This document shows positions 1 to 6,503 of a DNA stretch of 7,876 nucleotides, one piece after another; position 1 is the stretch's first letter; each line of letters begins with the position of its first letter. Below the pieces are notes generated by a model. It was not told the DNA's origin and did no database searches. It saw only the letters and a list, made by a program, of their open reading frames with translations. The translations under genes and the position numbers were made by a program. This DNA comes from Ruminococcus sp. (GTDB lineage: Bacteria; Bacillota; Clostridia; Oscillospirales; Ruminococcaceae): assembly GCA_017622635.1 (NCBI GenBank), contig JAGAQS010000215.1, positions 1 through 7,876 on the forward strand, given 5' to 3'.

Positions 1-1128
1 ACGTCCCGAAATCGTAACAATAATAATCTTGTCTTTTTCCATAGTGGGAGCAAGTTTCATTGCATATGCAACAGCGTGTGCCGACTCGATAGCGGGAATA
101 ATTCCCTCTGTTTTTGAAAGATATTCAAAGGCATTTACTGCTTCGTCGTCAGTAATCGGAACATATTCGGCACGTCCTATATCATGCAAATAAGCGTGTT
201 CCGGACCAACACCGGGATAGTCAAGACCTGCCGAAATTGAATAAACAGGGGCAATCTGACCGTATTCGTCCTGACAGAAATATGACTTCATACCATGGAA
301 AATACCTATTTTACCCGTATTTACAGTAGCGGCTGTTTCAAAAGTATCTATGCCACGTCCTGCGGCTTCACAGCCTATCAGACGTACTTTTTCGTCGGGA
401 ATAAAGTGATAGAAACTTCCTATTGCGTTTGAACCACCACCAACACAGGCAATTACAGCGTCGGGGAGTTTACCCTCTTTTTCAAGAATCTGACTTCTTG
501 ATTCAAGGGAAATAACTGCCTGAAAATCACGCACAATTGTGGGGAAAGGGTGTGGACCCATTACAGAACCGAGACAATAATGTGTATCACTTATACGTGA
601 AGTCCATTCTCTCATTGCTTCGGAAACAGCGTCTTTCAGCGTTGCCGTACCTGTCTTTACGGGAATTACTTCAGCACCTAAAAGTTTCATTCTGTACACA
701 TTGAGTGCCTGACGTTTTGTATCTTCTTCACCCATAAATACAACACATTCCATATCAAGAAGTGCCGCAGCGGTTGCGGTTGCAACACCGTGCTGACCTG
801 CTCCCGTTTCGGCAATAAGACGTTTTTTGCCCATTTTTTTGGCAAGCAAAGCCTGACCGAGAACGTTGTTAATCTTGTGTGAACCGGTGTGGTTCAGGTC
901 TTCACGTTTGAGATAAATTTTAGCCCCACCGAGTTCACGTGTGAGTTTTTCCGCATAGTAAAGCAATGACGGTCTGCCTGCATAGTTGTCAAGTAAATCC
1001 CTTAATTCACGCTGAAAATCAGGGTCATACTTATAATGATTGTAAGCCTTTTCAAGTTCAATAACCGCATTCATAAGAGTTTCGGGGATATACTGTCCGC
1101 CGTGTATTCCGAATCTGCCGTTTGACAT
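1..1128 (-). CDS. trpB: Tryptophan synthase beta subunit, 3' end cut by window edge
   Basis: Translating the minus strand from ATG at 1128 gives 376 uninterrupted codons to the window edge; the family is usually about 390-400 residues, so only the last 15-25 are missing. TrpB is the cytoplasmic PLP enzyme that condenses indole with L-serine to make tryptophan, normally in an alpha2-beta2 complex with TrpA. Visible motifs: N-terminal [16 protein letters not shown], the PLP-lysine motif HTGSHKINN (Lys85), [11 protein letters not shown], the PLP phosphate loop GGGSNA, and the start of the C-terminal SGRGDKD signature (the sequence ends at SGR, whose Ser is expected to contact the PLP ring nitrogen). 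An AAAGGA ribosome binding site at 1139-1144 lies inside the end of trpF; only 6 bases separate the two genes. It is the last gene of the operon visible here, and trpA is expected to its left. It is a canonical short TrpB, not the TrpB2 type. Confidence 0.97.
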   Translation of the reverse strand, partial: MSNGRFGIHGGQYIPETLMNAVIELEKAYNHYKYDPDFQRELRDLLDNYAGRPSLLYYAEKLTRELGGAKIYLKREDLNHTGSHKINNVLGQALLAKKMGKKRLIAETGAGQHGVATATAAALLDMECVVFMGEEDTKRQALNVYRMKLLGAEVIPVKTGTATLKDAVSEAMREWTSRISDTHYCLGSVMGPHPFPTIVRDFQAVISLESRSQILEKEGKLPDAVIACVGGGSNAIGSFYHFIPDEKVRLIGCEAAGRGIDTFETAATVNTGKIGIFHGMKSYFCQDEYGQIAPVYSISAGLDYPGVGPEHAYLHDIGRAEYVPITDDEAVNAFEYLSKTEGIIPAIESAHAVAYAMKLAPTMEKDKIIIVTISGR

Positions 1129-1134
1129 TTCAAA

Positions 1135-1734
1135 TCAATCCTTTCTGCCGAGAGCGTCCGCAAACGCCCTCATTTTGTTTATATCCTTGTAGCCGTCCGT
1201 TTCAAGTGACGAACTTGCATCAACCGCATAGGGATTCAGTTTTTCTGAAATTTCCCCCACATTTTCGGGAGTGAGTCCGCCTGCGAGAAAATACGGACGT
1301 TTTATGTTTATAAGTGAGTGGTCAAAAGTTTTTCCCGAACCTTTGCCCGAATCAAGCAGTACATAGTCCGCAGAAGAATTTTCCGCTTTCCGAATATCTT
1401 CCGCTTTTTCAATACTGAACGCCTGTATTATCGGCACATCAACAAGTCTGCGGAGATTTTCAATATAGTTTTCATTTTCCGAACCGTGTAACTGAACCAT
1501 GTCAATAACCCTGTTTTTCACAAGTTCAACTATAAAATCAATATCCGCATTTACAAAAACACCTACGGGAATTATGTTTTTATCAAGTTTCCGACGGAGT
1601 TCATAAGCCTTTTTGGGTGAAACATAACGTCTGCTTTTTTCGGTAAACACAAAACCTATAAATTCGGGTTTAACTTCATTTGCGTACTCAATGTCAACAA
1701 ATCTGCTTAAACCGCACATTTTTATTTTAATCAT
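1135..1734 (-). CDS. trpF: Phosphoribosylanthranilate isomerase
   Basis: A 199-residue TIM-barrel enzyme, near the family's usual 200-residue length. It performs the Amadori rearrangement of N-(5'-phosphoribosyl)anthranilate to CdRP in the cytoplasm, the third step of tryptophan synthesis. Seen: the N-terminal KMCGL motif with Cys7, the position of the general base in characterised PRAI; GFVF at 27-30; VQLHG at 80-84; LLDSGKGSGKTFDH, with Asp128 at the position of the general acid; the phosphate-binding LAGGLTPENV at 150-159; and a C-terminal VDASSSLET loop at 171-179. In most relatives that last motif reads D-V-S-S-G-V-E, so Ser176 replaces a usually conserved Gly. The start codon overlaps the trpC stop in an ATGA (1731-1734), and a GGGGGA ribosome binding site at 1739-1744 lies within trpC, so translation is probably coupled. 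TrpF is free-standing here, not fused to TrpC as in enterobacteria. Confidence 0.96.
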   Translation of the reverse strand: MIKIKMCGLSRFVDIEYANEVKPEFIGFVFTEKSRRYVSPKKAYELRRKLDKNIIPVGVFVNADIDFIVELVKNRVIDMVQLHGSENENYIENLRRLVDVPIIQAFSIEKAEDIRKAENSSADYVLLDSGKGSGKTFDHSLINIKRPYFLAGGLTPENVGEISEKLNPYAVDASSSLETDGYKDINKMRAFADALGRKD

Positions 1735-2513
1735 TGAATCCCCCGCAGTTCCGCAAGTTTTGCGGTTTTGTCGTCTGCACGCATGAGAGTTTCGCCGATT
1801 AAAACAGCGTCCGCCCCTGCCTCACGAAGTAACTTTATATCGTCGGAAGTTCTGACACCGCTTTCCGATACAAAAATTATATCTTTCGGCACAAGTTCAC
1901 GCATACGCCTGCTGTTTCCCGTATCAACCGTAAAATCACTTAAATTTCTGTTGTTTACACCTATAATACGTGAACCTGCATTAACGGCGGTTTTTATTTC
2001 GTTTTCGTCGTGTGCCTCAACAAGTGCGGAAATTCCCAGTCTGTCACATATTCCGATATACTTTTTAACCTGTTCACCAGTAAGAATCGAACATATCAGC
2101 AGTACAGCCTTTGCACCCAGAACCTTAGCCTCATATATCATATATTCGTCAACCGTAAAATCCTTGCGTATACATGGTACAGAAACATTTTCCGCAATTT
2201 CCCTTAAATACTCGTCACTTCCCAAAAACCACTTAGGTTCTGTAAGAACTGAAATACAGTCCGCACCTGCTTTTTCGTATTCCTCTGCGATTTTCAGGTA
2301 AGGGAAATCCTCCGCAATAATTCCCTTTGACGGAGACGCTTTTTTACACTCGCATATAAAAGACATACCGTCTTTTGCAAGTGCCTTTTCAAATTCAAAA
2401 TCCCCTGTTTTCAAGGATAATGCACGTTCTTTCATTTCGTCGGAAGAAATTTTCTGTTTTGCCGTTTCCACACGTTCAAAGGCGTGGTCTGCAAGTTTTT
2501 CAAGAATCGTCAT
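1731..2513 (-). CDS. trpC: Indole-3-glycerol phosphate synthase
   Basis: A 260-residue TIM-barrel enzyme of normal length for a monofunctional IGPS. It closes and decarboxylates CdRP to indole-3-glycerol phosphate in the cytoplasm. Residues at the known catalytic and binding positions are all present: Glu55 and Lys57 in CECKKASPSKG, Lys117 (the general acid) in IRKDF, Glu166 in LVEAHDENE, Asn187 and Arg189 in GVNNRNL, and Glu217-Ser218 in VSESGV. The phosphate site LIGETLMR follows at 238-245. The start at 2513 is supported by a GAGGTGA ribosome binding site (2518-2524) that overlaps the trpD stop codon; the gap to trpD is 9 bases. Its own stop overlaps the trpF start. No N-terminal or C-terminal fusion is present. 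Confidence 0.97.
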   Translation of the reverse strand: MTILEKLADHAFERVETAKQKISSDEMKERALSLKTGDFEFEKALAKDGMSFICECKKASPSKGIIAEDFPYLKIAEEYEKAGADCISVLTEPKWFLGSDEYLREIAENVSVPCIRKDFTVDEYMIYEAKVLGAKAVLLICSILTGEQVKKYIGICDRLGISALVEAHDENEIKTAVNAGSRIIGVNNRNLSDFTVDTGNSRRMRELVPKDIIFVSESGVRTSDDIKLLREAGADAVLIGETLMRADDKTAKLAELRGIQ

Positions 2514-2522
2514 ATTGTCACC

Positions 2523-3542
2523 TCAGCTGTTGGAGACTTCAATAGTTTTTTCAAGCGTTGCAAGTGCTTTGCCTGAATCAATCAATTCACCTGCAAGCTT
2601 TATACCGTCTGCGACAGAATCGGCTTTACCGCCAATATAAATGGCAGAACCTGCATTCAAAAGAACGGCGTTTCTCTTGTGACCCCTGATTTCACCGCTT
2701 AAAATTTTTCTTGTGATTTCGGCATTTTCGGCAGGAGTACTGCCCTTTAAATCGTCCCTTTCACATCTTTCAAAACCAAACTGTTCAGGGGTGATTTCAT
2801 AGTTTTTCAGCCAACCGTCTTTGTATTCACAAATTACAGTCGGTGCAACAAGTGAAATTTCGTCGAGTTTCTCTGTACCGTAAACAACCATGCCACGCTT
2901 TGAACCGAGTTTCATAAGAACTTCTGCAACGGGTTCAAGAAGTGACCTGTCATAAACACCGAGCAGATGCCTTTTAGGTGCGGACGGATTTGTGAGAGGT
3001 CCGAGAATATTAAAAACAGTACGTATTCCAAGTTCTTTCCTGACAGCACCGACATATTTCATTGAAGTATGGTATTTCTGTGCAAAGAAAAAACAGAATC
3101 CCGCTTCATTAAGAAGTTTACGGCACTTTTCGGGTTCAAGGTCAATGTTAACACCGAGTGCTTCAAGACAGTCTGCCGTTCCACACTGTGAAGACGCCGC
3201 ACGGTTGCCATGTTTTGCAACAAGAATACCCGACGACGCAATGACAAATGCCGAAGTCGTGGAAATATTGAAACTCTGTGAATTGTCACCGCCTGTGCCG
3301 ACAATTTCAAACAGGTCAAGGTCGTTCTCAAATTTAATGGCAGCATCACGCATGGCAGCGGCACAACCTGTTATTTCATCAATAGTTTCGGCTTTTGTAC
3401 TTTTTGTTGAAAGGGCGGCAAGAAATGCCGAGTTCTGCGTAGGTGTAGTCTGACCCGACATAATTTCCGAAACTACCTGATAAGCCTCATTATACGTCAA
3501 ATCCTGTTTGTCAACGATTTTCATAATTGCTTCTTTAATCAT
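2523..3542 (-). CDS. trpD: Anthranilate phosphoribosyltransferase
   Basis: Transfers the phosphoribosyl group of PRPP to anthranilate in the cytoplasm, the second step of the pathway. Seen, counted from the start chosen here: the PRPP/Mg loop [15 protein letters not shown] (about residues 80-95), [21 protein letters not shown] (about 109-129), the anthranilate-side [36 protein letters not shown] stretch, and the acidic DE pair in EKLDEISL that holds a second Mg. I chose ATG 3542 (339 residues) because MIKEA is a typical family N terminus and a GGAG ribosome binding site lies 9 bases upstream. An in-frame ATG at 3557 would give 344 residues, but it has no ribosome binding site and its own codons contain the GGAG. 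With the chosen start the gene begins 1 base after the trpG stop codon. This is a stand-alone TrpD without a fused TrpG domain, consistent with a separate trpG next door. Confidence 0.95.
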   Translation of the reverse strand: MIKEAIMKIVDKQDLTYNEAYQVVSEIMSGQTTPTQNSAFLAALSTKSTKAETIDEITGCAAAMRDAAIKFENDLDLFEIVGTGGDNSQSFNISTTSAFVIASSGILVAKHGNRAASSQCGTADCLEALGVNIDLEPEKCRKLLNEAGFCFFFAQKYHTSMKYVGAVRKELGIRTVFNILGPLTNPSAPKRHLLGVYDRSLLEPVAEVLMKLGSKRGMVVYGTEKLDEISLVAPTVICEYKDGWLKNYEITPEQFGFERCERDDLKGSTPAENAEITRKILSGEIRGHKRNAVLLNAGSAIYIGGKADSVADGIKLAGELIDSGKALATLEKTIEVSNS

Positions 3543-3543
3543 A

Positions 3544-4116
3544 TTAATCAACTCCATTTATAAAATTGGAAAGCATAATTTTACCGTCAGGTGTCATGAT
3601 TGATTCAGGGTGAAACTGAACACCGAAAATTTTATAGTCCCTGTGCTGAACCGCCATAATTTCACCGTCGTCCGCAACTGCCGTCACTTCGAGACATTCG
3701 GGGAGCGTTTCGGGATTTACGGCAAGTGAATGATATCTTGCAACGGGTGAATTTTCGTTTATTCCCCTGAAAATCGTGCAGTCTCCGACAAATTTCACAA
3801 CCGACTGTTTACCGTGCATAAGTTTTTTTGCATACGTTACTTCCGCACCGTAAGCCGAACATATAGCCTGATGCCCGAGACATACGCCCAATGTCGGAAT
3901 TTTACGGCAGACTGTTTTTGCAAGTTCAACAATAATACCTGCGTCTTCAGGTCTGCCCGGACCGGGGGAAATAATAATTTTGTCGGGAGCGAGCTTTTCT
4001 ATTTCTTCAACAGTCATTTCGTCGTTGCGGATAACCTTTATGTCAGGACAGATTTCACCGATAAGCTGATAAAGATTATAAGAAAAACTGTCATAATTGT
4101 CAATCAGTAAAATCAT
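3544..4116 (-). CDS. trpG: Anthranilate synthase component II (glutamine amidotransferase)
   Basis: A 190-residue class I glutamine amidotransferase that releases ammonia from glutamine and channels it to TrpE. Seen: [12 protein letters not shown] at the N terminus, the oxyanion-region [11 protein letters not shown] (50-60), the nucleophile elbow GVCLGHQA with Cys79, YHSL (128-131), and the catalytic His169 and Glu171 in VQFHPES. The triad is complete, so the domain should be active. Length is normal for TrpG/PabA. The gene overlaps trpE by ATGA (4113-4116) and has a strong AGAGGAGG ribosome binding site at 4124-4131, inside trpE. Its place between trpE and trpD makes TrpG the right name, although in many Gram-positives one such subunit also serves PabB in folate synthesis; that dual use cannot be judged from this window. 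Confidence 0.96.
   Translation of the reverse strand: MILLIDNYDSFSYNLYQLIGEICPDIKVIRNDEMTVEEIEKLAPDKIIISPGPGRPEDAGIIVELAKTVCRKIPTLGVCLGHQAICSAYGAEVTYAKKLMHGKQSVVKFVGDCTIFRGINENSPVARYHSLAVNPETLPECLEVTAVADDGEIMAVQHRDYKIFGVQFHPESIMTPDGKIMLSNFINGVD
3552..3555 (-). promoter_or_regulatory. Ribosome binding site deciding the trpD start
   Basis: On the minus strand, GGAG at 3555-3552 is followed by 9 bases and then ATG at 3542. The motif overlaps the alternative ATG at 3557, which has only an A/T-rich stretch upstream. This favours the 3542 start. The site lies within the last codons of trpG, which suggests termination-reinitiation coupling. Confidence 0.7.
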
Positions 4117-5582
4117 AAATCTGCCTCCTCTGCAAGTTCAAGGGCATTTATAACCGCCTGTGCCTTGTTTATACACTCCTGATACTCTTTTTCGGGTACT
4201 GAATCGGCAACAATTCCCGCACCGCTACGGACAAAAACTTTTCCGTTTTTCTTGTATGCAATTCTTATTGCAATACAGGTGTCGAGATTTCCCGTAAAGT
4301 CGATATATCCGACAGCACCGCCGTAAATTCCACGCTTATTGTTTTCAAGTTCCGCAATAAGCTGACAGGCTCTTATTTTCGGAGCACCCGAAAGTGTTCC
4401 GGCAGGTAATACAGCACTTACAGCATCAAGTGCGTCGAATTTATCTTCAATAATTTCACCACGTACAGTTGAACCGATATGCATTACATGGGAATATCTT
4501 TCAATGCTGTGCAATTTTTCAACCTGTACAGAACCGAATTTACTGATTTTTCCCAAGTCATTACGACCCAAATCAACAAGCATATTATGCTCGGCAAGTT
4601 CCTTTTCGTCGGAAAGCAGACCCCTTTCAAGTTCAATGTCCTCTGCTTCTGTCTTACCACGTGGGCGAGTACCAGCTAACGGGAAAGTATGAAGAACACC
4701 GTTCTCAAGCTTGACAAGAGTTTCAGGTGAAGCACCTGCAATTTCAACGTCCGTTCCCGAAAAGTAAAACATATACGGCGACGGGTTTATTGTTCTCAGT
4801 ACACGGTATGTGTTAAATAAACTCCCCTCAAATCCCGCACTTAGACGGTTTGAAAGAACAATCTGAAAAATATCGCCCTCATGAATATAGTGCTTTGCTT
4901 TTTCAACCATTTCACAGTATTTTTCTTTGTTGAAAAGCGGTGTAACTTCTGTAGTAAGGTGACTGACAGGCTCTTTTGCCTTTTCACCGTTTCTCAAAAG
5001 TTCGGCAAGCTGTCGGAGTTCAAGCTGTGCCTTTTTGTAGCCCGTTTCAGGTTCACTGAGATTCATATTAGCTATGAGTATTATTTTCTGGCGGAAATTA
5101 TCAAAAGCAATTACCTTGTCAAAAAGCATAAGGTCAACGTCCTTGAAATTTTCGGTATCCTCTGTTTCAATCCTTACAGACGGTTCTGAATATCCGAGAA
5201 AATCGTAAGAGAAATAACCGACAAGTCCGCCCGTAAATGACGGCAGATAGTCAAACTTCGGGCTTCTGTAAGATGATAAAATCTGTCTTATCTGTTCTCT
5301 TGGGTCATCGGATTTCATTCTTATATCACCGATTTTCATATCATTACCGCAACAGGTGATTTCAAGTTTCGGTTCAAAACCTATAAAGGTGTAACGTCCC
5401 CACTTTTCTTTATCGGCAACCGATTCAAGCATATAGCAGTGGGAAGAAACGTTTTTGAGAATCCTCACCGCTTCTATAGGCGTACAGATATCGGACATAA
5501 TTTCACAGCTTACAGGCAGAATGTCATATTTTCCGCTTTCCGCTGTTTTCTTGACTTTGTCAAACTCAGGTAAAAATTTCAT
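4113..5582 (-). CDS. trpE: Anthranilate synthase component I
   Basis: A 489-residue chorismate-binding enzyme of normal family length, forming anthranilate from chorismate and ammonia with TrpG. The N-terminal domain carries the LES motif (52-54) in CYMLESV, the tryptophan-binding element known from feedback-sensitive TrpE, so allosteric inhibition by Trp is expected. The chorismate-binding domain shows GDIFQIVLSNR (236-246), GASPETLV (283-290), FPLAGTRPRG (300-309), ELAEHNMLVDLGRNDLG (328-344), HVMHIGSTVRG with His368, LPAGTLSGAPK (392-402) and SGAGIVADSVPEKEY (453-467). These fit TrpE better than PabB, as do the neighbours. It is the first gene of the operon. Start ATG 5582 has a CGGAGGTG ribosome binding site at 5588-5595 and lies 22 bases downstream of the leader terminator's T-tract, so expression should depend on T-box read-through. 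Confidence 0.97.
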   Translation of the reverse strand: MKFLPEFDKVKKTAESGKYDILPVSCEIMSDICTPIEAVRILKNVSSHCYMLESVADKEKWGRYTFIGFEPKLEITCCGNDMKIGDIRMKSDDPREQIRQILSSYRSPKFDYLPSFTGGLVGYFSYDFLGYSEPSVRIETEDTENFKDVDLMLFDKVIAFDNFRQKIILIANMNLSEPETGYKKAQLELRQLAELLRNGEKAKEPVSHLTTEVTPLFNKEKYCEMVEKAKHYIHEGDIFQIVLSNRLSAGFEGSLFNTYRVLRTINPSPYMFYFSGTDVEIAGASPETLVKLENGVLHTFPLAGTRPRGKTEAEDIELERGLLSDEKELAEHNMLVDLGRNDLGKISKFGSVQVEKLHSIERYSHVMHIGSTVRGEIIEDKFDALDAVSAVLPAGTLSGAPKIRACQLIAELENNKRGIYGGAVGYIDFTGNLDTCIAIRIAYKKNGKVFVRSGAGIVADSVPEKEYQECINKAQAVINALELAEEADL

Positions 5583-5604
5583 AAATACACCTCCGAAAAT
5601 TTAC

Positions 5605-5648
5605 AAAATAAAAAGTCCCTGACAGATAATTAAAAATCTGTCAAGGAC
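5605..5648 (-). terminator. Leader terminator of the trp T-box
   Basis: On the minus strand a 13-bp stem pairs 5648-5636 with 5627-5615, with one G-U pair and an 8-base loop, followed by a U-rich run at 5614-5605. Its 5' arm shares GUCCUUG with the antiterminator, so the two folds exclude each other. This is the off-state of the riboswitch. Confidence 0.92.
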
Positions 5649-5797
5649 GAATAAAACTTATCCGTGGTACCACCTTGATTCATGGCACAAAAACCATGCA
5701 CTTTAACGGAATACAAACATATCCCTGACGTTTAACGCACGTCATAACGTCGTAGAATACTCTGAAAAAACTTTCATTTGACTACGCCCTCAGCGGT

Positions 5798-5800
5798 CCA
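5798..5800 (-). promoter_or_regulatory. T-box specifier codon UGG (Trp)
   Basis: In the specifier loop on the minus strand, AAA-UGG-ACC is followed by the descending side of Stem I. UGG would pair with the CCA anticodon of tRNA-Trp, and it is followed by the purine A, as is usual in T-boxes. The identity matches the downstream trp genes. Confidence 0.85.
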
Positions 5801-5898
5801 TTTGATAACCTGTTTTTCACCTGACTCTCAGCATCGCAGGCTCTCTGTAGAAGCATAATTTATCTTTATCTCCACGTCAACGGTTTTAATATGTAAGT

Positions 5899-5927
5899 AT
5901 TATATCACTGTAATTCCGATTTGTCAA
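5899..5927 (-). promoter_or_regulatory. Promoter of the trp operon
   Basis: Minus strand: TTGACA at 5927-5922, a 17-base spacer, and TATAAT at 5904-5899. Both hexamers match the sigma-A consensus exactly. Transcription should start near 5892, giving a leader of about 310 bases before trpE. A strong promoter fits control by attenuation rather than by initiation. Confidence 0.92.
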
Positions 5928-5931
5928 GTGG

Positions 5932-5954
5932 TAAAAAAATAATTTATTTTTTTA
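5932..5954. repeat. Perfect A/T inverted repeat between divergent promoters
   Basis: TAAAAAAATAA (5932-5942), one central T (5943), then its exact reverse complement (5944-5954). It lies between the two divergent -35 boxes, 4 bases upstream of the trp -35 box. It is outside both predicted transcripts, so it would act as DNA: as an UP element, as a curved A-tract, or less likely as an operator. Confidence 0.8.
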
Positions 5955-5969
5955 CAATAATATCCCGTC

Positions 5970-5998
5970 TTGAAATCATACTAAACATATGTTATAAT
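5970..5998 (+). promoter_or_regulatory. Promoter of the Rrf2-family gene
   Basis: TTGAAA at 5970-5975, a 17-base spacer, and TATAAT at 5993-5998, five of six plus six of six consensus bases. The start site should be near 6005, giving a 5' UTR of about 25 bases. The spacer contains AATCATACTA (5974-5983), shared with the cysK promoter, and a 10-bp palindrome AACATATGTT (5984-5993) that touches the -10 box. Confidence 0.88.
5974..5993 (+). promoter_or_regulatory. Candidate operator in the Rrf2-gene promoter
   Basis: AATCATACTA at 5974-5983 is followed directly by the perfect palindrome AACATATGTT at 5984-5993. The first part recurs exactly at the cysK promoter (7478-7469, minus). A protein bound here would cover the spacer and -10 box and so repress. 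The assignment as an autoregulatory Rrf2 site is inference. Confidence 0.4.
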
Positions 5999-6029
5999 AG
6001 AGATATAAACAAGTGAAAGGAGTAATGAT

Positions 6030-6467
6030 ATGAAAATTTCCACAAAAGGACGATATGCACTCAGAATGCTTTCAGACCTTGCCGTACACAATTCAGAGGG
6101 TTACATATCACTTAAAGACATTGCCGAACGTCAGAATATTTCAAAAAAATATCTTGAACAAATTGTACCCATGCTTACGGGAAACGGTATCATAAAAGCA
6201 AACCGTGGCAACAAAGGCGGTTATATGATTGCAGGAAAAGCGTCTGACTTAACTGTAGGAACGGTTCTCAGAGCAACCGAGGGCAGTCTCGCACCCGTTT
6301 CCTGTCTGGAATATGAACCGAACGAATGTGAAAGAATAAACGAATGTCCGACAATTGACATTTGGAAAGGTCTTTACAAGCTTATAACAGAATACCTTGA
6401 CGGAATAACAATTCAGGATATCGTTGACAAAAACAATTCCGCAAACGGTGACAATTATTGCATATAA
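6030..6467 (+). CDS. Rrf2-family transcriptional regulator (CymR/IscR-like)
   Basis: A 145-residue cytoplasmic DNA-binding protein, typical Rrf2 length. The N terminus MKISTKGRYALRML and the winged helix (about residues 1-68: ISLKDIAERQNISKKYLEQI as the HTH, then RGNKGGY as the wing) are diagnostic of the family and resemble B. subtilis CymR, the cysteine-metabolism repressor. Unlike CymR as I recall it, it has three cysteines, Cys92, Cys100 and Cys106, in a C-x7-C-x5-C arrangement like the cluster-binding region of IscR-type members, so an Fe-S cluster is plausible. The start at 6030 has an AAAGGAG ribosome binding site (6016-6022). The gene is monocistronic, divergent from the trp operon and convergent with cysK. 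A role in cysteine or Fe-S homeostasis follows from family and neighbour, not from direct proof, so I give no gene symbol. Confidence 0.93.
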   Translation: MKISTKGRYALRMLSDLAVHNSEGYISLKDIAERQNISKKYLEQIVPMLTGNGIIKANRGNKGGYMIAGKASDLTVGTVLRATEGSLAPVSCLEYEPNECERINECPTIDIWKGLYKLITEYLDGITIQDIVDKNNSANGDNYCI

Positions 6468-6473
6468 TTTCTG

Positions 6474-6503
6474 AAAGACTGCTGTTAAAGGCAGTCTTTT
6501 TTT
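6474..6503 (+). terminator. Rho-independent terminator of the Rrf2-family gene
   Basis: AAAGACTGC (6474-6482) pairs perfectly with GCAGTCTTT (6491-6499) around an 8-base loop, and T's run from 6497 to 6503. It starts 7 bases after the stop codon at 6467. The T-run overlaps the stop codon of convergent cysK (6502-6504). On the minus strand the hairpin is followed by only three T's, which are part of the stem, so it would be a weak terminator for cysK. Confidence 0.93.

Larger units (their letters stand above)
5605..5885 (-). ncRNA. T-box riboswitch (tRNA-Trp responsive leader of the trp operon)
   Basis: The minus-strand leader between the trp promoter and trpE has the parts of a T-box in order. 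Stem I is closed by TTGAC (5880-5876) with GTCAA (5782-5778). It contains the AGAGAG element at 5846-5841, and the specifier loop reads AAA-UGG-ACC with UGG at 5800-5798, a tryptophan codon. A linker hairpin pairs GACGTT (5751-5746) with AACGTC (5732-5727). Stem III pairs CATGG (5698-5694) with CCATG (5685-5681). The T-box sequence AAGGUGGUACCACGG follows at 5676-5662. In the antiterminator, CAAGG (5677-5673) and ACG (5665-5663) pair with CGUCCUUG (5649-5642), leaving UGGUACC as the bulge that reads the tRNA acceptor end. The same 3' arm is taken by the terminator helix. By established T-box logic, uncharged tRNA-Trp stabilises the antiterminator and turns the operon on. The folding is by eye. 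Confidence 0.93.
5583..6029. other. 447-bp divergent regulatory region between trpE and the Rrf2 gene
   Basis: This gene-free stretch holds, from left to right, the trpE ribosome binding site, the T-box leader with its terminator, the trp promoter, the A/T palindrome and the Rrf2-gene promoter and ribosome binding site. The two -35 boxes are 42 bases apart and point away from each other. I see no further gene in it. Confidence 0.85.

Noticed and set aside
1768..2301. A 177-codon plus-strand open frame opposite trpC
   Set aside because: It is antisense to a fully conserved trpC, has no family resemblance or ribosome binding site, and its serine-rich, low-information composition is typical of a shadow frame.
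2992..3453. Plus-strand open frame opposite trpD, and a second minus-strand frame at 3059-3364 within it
   Set aside because: Both are alternative readings of trpD, which has all its family motifs; neither has its own expression signals.
5782..5856. A 24-codon minus-strand reading frame in the trp leader (MLLQRACDAES...), a possible leader peptide
   Set aside because: It has no tryptophan codon, no convincing ribosome binding site, and lies entirely in Stem I of the T-box, whose conserved bases explain the sequence.
5891..5904. ATACT-T-ACATA after the trp -10 box as a third Rrf2 operator
   Set aside because: Only the short A/T-rich parts match, and the spacing differs from both other sites; the T-box already explains control of the trp operon.
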